DNA of 7,358 nucleotides from an uncultured Clostridia bacterium. Lineage in GTDB: Bacteria > Bacillota > Clostridia > Oscillospirales > Ruminococcaceae. The DNA is taken from positions 1 through 7,358 of the forward strand of contig CANRHA010000085.1 of assembly GCA_947630315.1 (NCBI GenBank). The letters are read 5' to 3'. This document shows, piece after piece, positions 1 through 4,553 of the stretch. The translations under genes and the position numbers were made by a program. The notes below the pieces were generated by a model that was given only the letters and a program-made list of their open reading frames with translations, was not told where the DNA came from and did no database searches. The first letter of the stretch is position 1; each line of letters starts with the position of its first letter.

Positions 1-124
1 CCATGGGTTTTTTTGACGTGTCCAGTCAGCGCCGGGTGGAGGTCATCCAGGTCTGATTTCTGTCCTCTGTTCTCTGTTCTCTGCCGAAGGCCCCGGGCGA
101 AGCCCGCCCCATCAAAAAACGCAC
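1..124. other. Left edge, non-coding, repeat-bearing
   Basis: No credible gene is seen here. It lies downstream of the nucleotidyltransferase terminator and holds a TCTGNNN heptad array (52-86) followed directly by a GGCCCCGGGCGAAGC segment and a small hairpin at 94-106 (CGGGC, loop GAA, GCCCG). Bases 73-103 reappear in reverse complement at 1619-1648. The first 50 bases show nothing recognisable. A short reading frame that crosses this edge is GC- and Arg-rich, lacks a ribosome site and is regarded as spurious. Confidence 0.6.
52..86 (+). repeat. Heptad tandem array, TCTGNNN x5
   Basis: Five consecutive exact seven-base units: TCTGATT, TCTGTCC, TCTGTTC, TCTGTTC, TCTGCCG. The first four bases are constant and the last three vary within a pyrimidine-biased pattern. 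The array runs straight into a GC-rich palindrome arm, the same order as in the inverted copy at 1619-1670. Confidence 0.85.
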
Positions 125-153
125 AAAAAAGGCGGCACCTACATGCCGCCTTT
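125..153 (-). terminator. Rho-independent terminator of the nucleotidyltransferase gene
   Basis: Read on the minus strand, AAAGGCGGCA pairs with TGCCGCCTTT (arms 144-153 and 128-137, ten base pairs) around a six-base loop and leads into a run of six T (125-130). It begins 17 nt after the stop codon at 170-172. The stem is perfect. Confidence 0.93.
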
Positions 154-169
154 GGTTATTCGCAGAAGC

Positions 170-1051
170 TTACAGCACCTTTTCGGGGTACGCGCCGGCC
201 GCGTGGAGCGCACGCAGCTTGCTTTCGGTGTCGGCCTTGTCCTCCTTGTAGGTTATGCCGAACCACTTGTCGCTGGAGGGCTTCGCAAGTACCGACAAAC
301 TGCCCTCGGCGAGCATATCGTTCACCATGACCGGCAGCAGGCACTCGGCCTTGATCTGATCGGGGGTGAGTTTTTTCAGGAAATCCTCAAAATACTTCTC
401 CATCGCCGGCAGGGTCTCATGGCTGAAGCCCCAGAAGTTCATGGAAACCTGCGCCTCGGGGTCGGCCTCGCCGTTTTCGCTGATGATTTTGCCGTCCTTC
501 GGGATTATCCCGCCCGTCTCGGTCACGCTGACAAGTTTGCCGTCGCTTATGTTGCATACGCCGCGGGTAACTCCGCCGTTTTCACTGACGGTGTTTTTTA
601 AGATGTACGGAACCATGGCCCCGACATGTTCGTTCATTTTCGGGAGCATTTCGCGCATGATCTCAAAACATTCAGCACCGTAATAATCGTCTGCGTTCAC
701 GGTCACAAACGGTTCTGTGAGATATTCCTTCGCGCATAGCACGGCATGGGTAGTGCCGAAAGGTTTTGTGCGGTCGGCGGGCAAAGAATACCACTCGGGC
801 AGGCTTGAATAATCCTGAACCGCGTAACATACCTCGGCGCGGCCGGCAATTTTATCCCCGACCTCGCGTTTAACAGTATCCACCATTTCCCTCTTCAAAA
901 TAAAAACGACCTTGTTAAAACCGGCCTTGAGGGCGTCGTGGATCGAGTATTCCATTAAAAATTCGCCGTTCGGCCCCACATGCGATATCTGCTTATCGCC
1001 GCCGAAGCGCGAGCCGAGACCCGCGGCGAGTATAAGTAACGTTGATTTCAT
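170..1051 (-). CDS. Sugar-phosphate nucleotidyltransferase family protein
   Basis: 293-residue cytoplasmic enzyme of the NTP_transferase (GT-A-like Rossmann) superfamily, which joins an NTP to a sugar phosphate (or related phosphate) to give an NDP-sugar and pyrophosphate. Visible motifs: the nucleotide-binding loop LAAGLGSRFGGDKQ at residues 8-21 with Lys20, a GTTHAV segment at 99-104, the metal-binding NADDYYG at 119-125 (Asp121/Asp122), VTETGG at 176-181 and NFWGF at 205-209. The VGPNGEFLMEYSI stretch (25-37) recalls a roughly 300-residue clostridial/Bacteroides subgroup usually annotated only as nucleotidyltransferase, so the substrate (glucose-1-phosphate or another) cannot be assigned. 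The start is fixed by AAAGGAGGT at about 1058-1066, seven bases before ATG. It has its own promoter and terminator, so it is a single-gene unit downstream of the polysaccharide operon; a role in precursor supply is inferred only from context. Confidence 0.9.
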   Translation of the reverse strand: MKSTLLILAAGLGSRFGGDKQISHVGPNGEFLMEYSIHDALKAGFNKVVFILKREMVDTVKREVGDKIAGRAEVCYAVQDYSSLPEWYSLPADRTKPFGTTHAVLCAKEYLTEPFVTVNADDYYGAECFEIMREMLPKMNEHVGAMVPYILKNTVSENGGVTRGVCNISDGKLVSVTETGGIIPKDGKIISENGEADPEAQVSMNFWGFSHETLPAMEKYFEDFLKKLTPDQIKAECLLPVMVNDMLAEGSLSVLAKPSSDKWFGITYKEDKADTESKLRALHAAGAYPEKVL

Positions 1052-1072
1052 AAAACGACCTCCTTTTTGTTT

Positions 1073-1101
1073 AGTATAGCGCAGATGGGGGGTGGTGTCA
1101 A
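1073..1101 (-). promoter_or_regulatory. SigA-type promoter of the nucleotidyltransferase gene
   Basis: On the minus strand a perfect -35 box TTGACA (1096-1101) is followed by exactly 17 bp and a -10 box TATACT (1073-1078). Transcription should begin near 1066, giving a leader of only about 15 nt that starts at the ribosome-binding site itself. Confidence 0.88.
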
Positions 1102-1108
1102 GGGGTGA

Positions 1109-1136
1109 TAGATGTTAGAGGGTAGATGTTAGAAGC
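1109..1136 (-). repeat. Heptad tandem array, TAGANGN x4
   Basis: On the plus strand four exact seven-base units: TAGATGT, TAGAGGG, TAGATGT, TAGAAGC. On the minus strand they read as TCTANNN units and so belong to the same family as the TCTGNNN arrays. The array begins eight bases upstream of the -35 box of the nucleotidyltransferase promoter. Confidence 0.8.
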
Positions 1137-1220
1137 GAAATGAGGGGGATTGCGGCTCTGCGAGGGCGATTGCGGGTAACTGGAGCGCAGACGTGGGAGG
1201 GAGCGCTGCATCCGAAAAAA

Positions 1221-1356
1221 TGGGAAGGGATTCGCAACCTCATATTATTTTAAGCTGTACAAACACCCTATATAAAATCCCACCCGTGAGCATCCCAATT
1301 GATGAAAAGGTATTCGCCTCGCTCATGCTATTTTAAATGAACCGGTTCATTGTGCG
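1221..1356 (-). repeat. Stem-loop repeat module, minus orientation, inverted against 2142-2275
   Basis: Read on the minus strand this contains, in order: a GCGCAC box, the perfect 16-bp palindrome AATGAACCGGTTCATT (1336-1351), AAAATAGCATGAGC, a three-base tip, GCGAATACCTTTT (core about 1305-1334), a conserved tail (CATCAATTGGGATG...GGGTGGGA...TATATAGGG), and a decayed second core at 1221-1252. The same order occurs on the plus strand at 2142-2275, giving an imperfect inverted repeat of about 135 bp. Confidence 0.8.
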
Positions 1357-1397
1357 CCTTACCCAGAAAAGCCAACCAACGCGCATCCACACACTGT

Positions 1398-1444
1398 AAA
1401 AAGGTATTCGTAAATTTCCTCTCGGAAATTTGCTCATGCTATTT
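1398..1444 (-). repeat. Stem-loop core copy with an exchanged apical stem
   Basis: The constant flanks AAATAGCATGAGC and CGAATACCTTTTT (read on the minus strand) surround a different hairpin: AAATTTCC, loop GAGA, GGAAATTT (plus-strand arms 1412-1419 and 1424-1431). Other copies have GCGGC/GCCGC or GCGAAGC at this position, so the tip varies while the ability to pair is kept. Confidence 0.8.
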
Positions 1445-1516
1445 GAATCACCCCACCCCCTGCCCCCTCCCCTCAAGGGGAGGGGGTTCTGCTATGCCGT
1501 AACACTCTGCGCAAAC
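1432..1516 (+). repeat. Left arm of the 360-bp inverted arrangement
   Basis: From GCTCATGCTATTT through TCACCCCACCCC, the G/C hairpin at 1463-1486 (ten-bp stem, loop TCAA) and GCCGTAA...CTGCGCA. The reverse complement of 1707-1791 shows the same blocks in the same order, at roughly 80-85% identity by hand alignment. A separate 13-bp inverted pair, TCACCCCACCCCC (1448-1460) with its complement at 1523-1535, delimits an 88-bp MITE-like piece at this end. Confidence 0.72.
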
Positions 1517-1578
1517 TGGGCGGGGGGTGGGGTGACCCGGGTGCAGCATGGCAGAGACCGTTACCTTTCTGCGTAGCA

Positions 1579-1635
1579 GAGGCCCCGGGCGAAGCTCCGG
1601 CGGCCTCCGGCCGCCGGGGCTTCGCCCGGGGCCTT
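1579..1635. repeat. 25-bp GC-rich palindrome (long hairpin)
   Basis: Left arm 1581-1605 pairs with right arm 1609-1633 around the three-base loop TCC. The only imperfection is a T/G pair at 1596/1618. The arms begin with GGCCCCGGGCGAAGC. One more A-T pair and a G-T wobble extend the stem. There is no T-run on either side, so it does not look like a rho-independent terminator. Confidence 0.92.
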
Positions 1636-1670
1636 GGCAGAGAACAGAGGTCAGAGATCAGATATCAGAC
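1636..1670 (-). repeat. Heptad tandem array (TCTGNNN, inverted) x5
   Basis: On the plus strand five exact units: GGCAGAG, AACAGAG, GTCAGAG, ATCAGAT, ATCAGAC. The reverse complement is a TCTGNNN array. It abuts the GC palindrome, and 1619-1648 matches 73-103 in inverted orientation apart from one inserted base. Confidence 0.85.
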
Positions 1671-1706
1671 CCGGGAAGACAAGGGCGACGGGTAGCAGAA
1701 TACTTT

Positions 1707-1791
1707 CGTTATGCGCAGGAGCTTACGGCCTCGTAGCGACCCTCCCCTTGAGGGGAGGGGCAGGGGTGGGGTGACTAAAAATAGCATGAGC
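1707..1791 (-). repeat. Right arm of the 360-bp inverted arrangement
   Basis: Reverse-complement partner of 1432-1516. It includes the hairpin CCCTCCCC, loop TTGA, GGGGAGGG (1740-1759), GGGGTGGGGTGA and ATAGCATGAGC. The inner end, on the minus strand CCGTAAGCTCCTGCGCATAACGAAAG, matches 22 of 26 bases at the end of the nucleotidyltransferase gene (stop codon and following spacer, about 151-176). Confidence 0.7.
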
Positions 1792-1793
1792 GG

Positions 1794-1979
1794 ATAGTAG
1801 TTAGAGAGTAGTTGTTAGTAGTTAGTTGATGTGGGTGCTGACGGTAAGCGATAATACGAGTGTAAGCGAATACCTTTTACCCCCCTGTGGCCGCAGGCTG
1901 AATTGCTTTATTATGAAGGGTGTACAATGGTGCCGGGTCATTTAAGATAGCATGAGCGGCTCTGCCGCGAATACCTTTC
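1794..1979 (+). repeat. 187-bp direct duplication, copy 1
   Basis: Starts with five heptads (TAGTAGT, TAGAGAG, TAGTTGT, TAGTAGT, TAGTTGA; 1795-1829), then GATGTGGGTGCTGA, a half core GTAAGCGAATACCTTTT, a C-run, a CCGCAGGCTGAATTGCTTTA spacer, a degenerate palindrome (1926-1942) and a full stem-loop core GCATGAGCGGCTCTGCCGCGAATACCTTT. Hand alignment with 2361-2546 gives about 90% identity. It is preceded by a truncated core (AAAATAGCATGAGCGG, 1778-1793). Confidence 0.88.
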
Positions 1980-2030
1980 TGTCAATGGAAGGAAGCCGTT
2001 CTCTGTCACTTTTGCTCTCAAAAGAGGGCT

Positions 2031-2065
2031 TCTGTCTTCTGATATCTGCCCTCTGTTTTCTACTC
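2031..2065 (+). repeat. Heptad tandem array, TCTGNNN x5
   Basis: Exact seven-base units TCTGTCT, TCTGATA, TCTGCCC, TCTGTTT, TCTACTC. The last unit uses TCTA, which links the TCTG and TCTA/TAGA variants. A new stem-loop core begins three bases later. Confidence 0.82.
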
Positions 2066-2067
2066 AA

Positions 2068-2275
2068 GCATGAGCGGCTTTGCCGCGAATACCTTTTTAT
2101 TGTGCGTCAGCGGCACTCTGTTTTACCTTTCCATGAATGTCGCACAATGAACTGGATCATTTAAAATAGCATGAGCGAAGCGAATACCTTTTCATCATTT
2201 GGGAGGCACGCGGGTGGGAATATTATATAGGGTATTTGTATGGATTCAAATTGTATTCGCGTAGCGAATACCTTT
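2068..2275 (+). repeat. Run of three stem-loop cores, plus orientation
   Basis: Core at 2068-2097 (tip GCGGC, TTT, GCCGC); then a spacer with GCACAATGAACTGGATCATT (degenerate palindrome, 2146-2161); core at 2169-2192 with the minimal tip GCGAAGC; then a tail with GGGTGGGAATATTATATAGGG; then a fully symmetric form at 2253-2271 (GTATTCGC, GTA, GCGAATAC). The part 2142-2275 is the inverted partner of 1221-1356. Confidence 0.82.
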
Positions 2276-2327
2276 CCATCAATTGTGGGTAGCCGCACCC
2301 TGTCACTCTCACCCCGGGCGGAGTTTT

Positions 2328-2356
2328 TCTGACATCTGCCCTCTGCCCCTCTGGCC
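2328..2356 (+). repeat. Heptad tandem array, TCTGNNN x4
   Basis: TCTGACA, TCTGCCC, TCTGCCC, then one extra C and TCTGGCC. It is followed within five bases by a heptad array in the opposite orientation (2362-2396), so the two families abut and can partly pair with each other. Confidence 0.78.
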
Positions 2357-2360
2357 TCTT

Positions 2361-2546
2361 ATAGTAGTTAGAGATTAGTTGTTAGTAGTTAGTTGATGTG
2401 GGTGCTGAAGGTAAACGATACCACGAGTGTAAGCGAATACCTTTTACCCCCCCTGTGACCGCAGGCTGAATTGCTTTACCATGAAGAGCGCACAATGAAC
2501 CGGTTCATTTAAGATAGCATGAGCGGCTTTGCCGCGAATACCTTTC
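2361..2546 (+). repeat. 187-bp direct duplication, copy 2
   Basis: Same block order as 1794-1979. Heptads TAGTAGT, TAGAGAT, TAGTTGT, TAGTAGT, TAGTTGA (2362-2396), a half core, a seven-base C-run, the spacer, a perfect AATGAACCGGTTCATT palindrome (2494-2509) and a core with tip GCGGC, TTT, GCCGC (2517-2545). Differences from copy 1 are scattered substitutions and single-base indels, which suggests an old duplication or independent copies of one element. Confidence 0.88.
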
Positions 2547-2594
2547 CTTCAATTGTGTGTATCGCCCCCTGTCACTCTCGCCCGGTAAAACTTT

Positions 2595-2655
2595 TCTGAT
2601 GTCTGATTTCTGTCCTCTGTCTTCTAATCGGGTAGCATTCGCTTGCGAATCCCTT
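2595..2655 (+). repeat. Heptad array followed by a core remnant
   Basis: Exact heptads TCTGATG, TCTGATT, TCTGTCC, TCTGTCT, TCTAATC (2595-2629), then a small palindrome ATTCGC, TT, GCGAAT (2637-2650) followed by CCCTTTTT, a symmetric core variant like the one at 2253-2271. This is the last recognisable repeat before the LCP terminator. Confidence 0.82.
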
Positions 2656-2727
2656 TTTACAGTAGATGTGTCCACCTTAAATTACCCTCGAATCCTTCCC
2701 TCATTCCTCCACCAGTTCCCCCACACA

Positions 2728-2753
2728 ACAAAAAGCCCCCGGTTTGGGGGCTT
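2728..2753 (-). terminator. Rho-independent terminator after the LCP gene
   Basis: Minus strand: AAGCCCCC (2746-2753) pairs with GGGGGCTT (2733-2740) around a five-base AAACC loop and runs into TTTTT and further T-rich sequence. It starts four bases after the LCP stop codon and closes the polysaccharide operon. Confidence 0.92.
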
Positions 2754-2756
2754 AAT

Positions 2757-3824
2757 TCACTGATAATACAGCTCCTGCACGAGCTGATGTATGACCTCGG
2801 GGTCCTCGTAGGTGCAGCGGGCGTCGTAGATCTTCTCGCCTTCAACGCCGTCGATGCGGTGGAAGCCGGTGAACTCATAGTTATAGCTGTTTACTATCCA
2901 CTTCGCTATATCCGCCCTGCCCATGTTCGTCATGCAGATGTCGAGCGTGTCGCTGTAGAGGTCCACAAGCTCGTTCGCCGTCATCGTCGTCTTTACCTTG
3001 TTCATGAATGATTCCATAAACTGTATCTGGCGGTTCATTCTGAGGGAGTTCGTGTTCGATTCCTTCATGGTCATTCTCGCGCGGACGAACGTCTCGGCGT
3101 GGGAGCCGGTAAGATTTACCGTTTCGCCCATCTTAAGGGTGTCGTCGACACCCTCGAAATCATCTTCTATCGTTACCTCGACGCCGCCGACAGCGTCGGC
3201 AAGCTTGCCTATTATCGGTATCGGCGCGGCGATGTACCCCAAAAAGTCGATGTCGTCGCTCAGGAGCCAGTTTAATGTTCTGATGACGTTTCTGCCGCTC
3301 GCTATTCCTCCGTCGCCGTAGGCATAGCTCAGGGCGATCTGCTCGTTCACGACGCCGTATGAGCTTCCGTCGGTGTCAAAGGCCTCTATCGGCACCGCAA
3401 GGTCGCGGTTCAGATCCAATATAAAATAGGTCTTGTCCTTCAGGTTCATCGAGACGATCATTACAACGTCGCACTGTCCGCCGGTGCGGTAGGAATCGTT
3501 CTCGCCGAGCTCCTGTTTGTCGATGCCGAGGACGAGAATGTTCTTGATGTTCGCGTTGTACTTCCCGGTAAACGAGCCGGCGGACTCCATCTCGCCGGCG
3601 GGAATAGCGCCTATGGGCGGGGAGTCCGCAGAAAGGTTAAGCTCATCGGTAAGGGGGTCGCTTTCGGCCGCCTCTGTCTGAGCAGTGCTGCGAGGGTCTT
3701 CGCCTCGGCGGCGGGGGATATGCTCAACGAGCTCTGCCACAGCAAACACCGCGACAAGAACGACAGCTATTATAACGGCCCACAGCAATATGTCGCGTTT
3801 TCTGGGCTTTTTTGGCTTTGCCAT
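2757..3824 (-). CDS. LCP (LytR-CpsA-Psr) family glycopolymer transferase
   Basis: 355-residue membrane-anchored extracellular protein. LCP enzymes move lipid-linked polymers (capsule, teichoic acid) onto peptidoglycan or other wall acceptors. The N-terminus KPKKPRKR is cytoplasmic, followed by one membrane segment (about 11-31), an acidic linker (40-85) and the LCP domain (about 92-275): NILVLGID at 95-102, CDVVMIVSM at 118-126, LNRDL at 138-142 (the Arg-Asp pair typical of the pyrophosphate site), NEQIALSYAYG at 160-170, DAVGGVEV at 210-217, FVRAR at 246-250 and LRMNRQIQF at 261-269. A C-terminal extension of about 80 residues is unassigned. It sits 24 bases after the kinase gene with an AGGAAGGG ribosome site and is the last operon gene, as expected for the attachment step. 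The RD-L in place of the common RD-T is a small deviation. Confidence 0.93.
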   Translation of the reverse strand: MAKPKKPRKRDILLWAVIIAVVLVAVFAVAELVEHIPRRRGEDPRSTAQTEAAESDPLTDELNLSADSPPIGAIPAGEMESAGSFTGKYNANIKNILVLGIDKQELGENDSYRTGGQCDVVMIVSMNLKDKTYFILDLNRDLAVPIEAFDTDGSSYGVVNEQIALSYAYGDGGIASGRNVIRTLNWLLSDDIDFLGYIAAPIPIIGKLADAVGGVEVTIEDDFEGVDDTLKMGETVNLTGSHAETFVRARMTMKESNTNSLRMNRQIQFMESFMNKVKTTMTANELVDLYSDTLDICMTNMGRADIAKWIVNSYNYEFTGFHRIDGVEGEKIYDARCTYEDPEVIHQLVQELYYQ

Positions 3825-3848
3825 TTTTAGTCACGCCCTTCCTCGCGG

Positions 3849-4553
3849 TCAATAGCGGTACTCGGAATTGTACCTGCTGTAGTACTTATATTTTCCGCCG
3901 TATCTCTGATTTTCGGCGCCTACTTTGTTGAGTACGCAGCCCAAAACGTTTGCTCCTACTCTTAAAAGCTGATTCTTGGCGTCATTTACCTGGCGGTAAT
4001 CTACCTCGTTTGCGCCAACAACGATCATAACGCCGTTGCAGTTAGGGGCGATTATCGCCGCGTCGATGACCCTTCCGAGCGGAGGGGTATCTATAATGAT
4101 GAAGTCAAAAGCCTTCTTCAGAACATCGAGCATAGCGGTGAATATTTTTCCGCCAAAAAGCGGCGTAGGATTTAAAACGTAGTTTCCTACCGGCAGAACG
4201 TAAGCGTTCGGAATGTTGGTTTTATATACGGCGTCATTTATCTCGCCCTTGGCCGAAAGCACATCTGCAAGGCCGGTAAAGGGCAGGCCGTCGTCGGCGG
4301 TAGCGCCGTAGCGGGCCGAGAAGACCGATTTTCTGAGGTCGGCGTCGATAAGCAGGGTTTTAAGCCCGGCGTTGGCGTAGTTACGCATCATCTCAAAGGA
4401 AATGACCGACTTGCCCGCGTTTTCATCGACGCTGGTTATAGCGACAAGCTTTACGCCCTCGCCCGAATACGAGACGTTGGTGCGCAGAACGTTCATCGCC
4501 TCGTTCATCTCATAGGAGGGGTCCTTTATTTCGGCGATAGTTATGCTTCTCAT
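3849..4553 (-). CDS. cpsD: CpsD/YwqD-like bacterial tyrosine kinase (BY-kinase)
   Basis: 234-residue cytoplasmic P-loop protein that needs a CpsC-type membrane partner and controls polymer length and export by cycles of tyrosine autophosphorylation. Residues 16-26 (MNEAMNVLRTN) match the EAxRxLRTN activation motif. The Walker A equivalent is SVDENAGKSV (41-50), Walker A' is LLIDADLRKS (67-76) and Walker B is FIIIDTPPLG (151-160). The tail carries seven tyrosines in the last 17 residues (218, 222, 224, 225, 228, 232, 234), the usual phosphorylation cluster. GKS is intact, but the Gly of the common GEGKS form is Asn. The start is set by GGGAGGT eight bases upstream and by ATGA overlap with the cpsC stop, which implies translational coupling. 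ParA/MinD relatives share the fold, but the tyrosine tail and neighbours favour a BY-kinase. Confidence 0.94.
   Translation of the reverse strand: MRSITIAEIKDPSYEMNEAMNVLRTNVSYSGEGVKLVAITSVDENAGKSVISFEMMRNYANAGLKTLLIDADLRKSVFSARYGATADDGLPFTGLADVLSAKGEINDAVYKTNIPNAYVLPVGNYVLNPTPLFGGKIFTAMLDVLKKAFDFIIIDTPPLGRVIDAAIIAPNCNGVMIVVGANEVDYRQVNDAKNQLLRVGANVLGCVLNKVGAENQRYGGKYKYYSRYNSEYRY

Larger units (their letters stand above)
1102..2727. repeat. 1.6-kb non-coding repeat cluster
   Basis: This stretch between the nucleotidyltransferase promoter and the LCP terminator has no credible gene. It is built from several repeat families: conserved-flank stem-loops (GCATGAGC, variable tip, GCGAATACCTTT) in both orientations, seven-base tandem arrays, G/C-rich hairpins, a 25-bp palindrome at 1581-1633 and a 187-bp direct duplication. 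Short reading frames on the plus strand (1548-1736, 1952-2164, 2557-2763) are made of repeat sequence and have no supporting ribosome site. The left half (1221-1516) is largely an inverted version of parts of the right half. Confidence 0.85.

Noticed and set aside
143..683. Plus-strand frames opposite the nucleotidyltransferase gene
   Set aside because: Shadow frames; the minus-strand gene has motifs, ribosome site, promoter and terminator.
1579..1635. GC palindrome as a transcription terminator
   Set aside because: No T-run follows on either strand and no gene ends next to it.
1221..2655. CRISPR array
   Set aside because: The recurring units occur in both orientations, have variable centres and irregular spacing, and intervals are themselves repeated rather than unique spacers. 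No cas gene is present.
1221..2655. Integron attC sites
   Set aside because: The stem-loops lack the paired GTTRRRY/RYYYAAC boxes and no cassette genes lie between them.
1548..2763. Plus-strand reading frames of 62-70 codons in the repeat region
   Set aside because: They are composed of the repeat elements themselves, have no ribosome site, and encode no recognisable domain.
2643..3321. Plus-strand reading frames opposite the LCP gene
   Set aside because: Antisense shadows of a well-supported gene, with no independent start signals.
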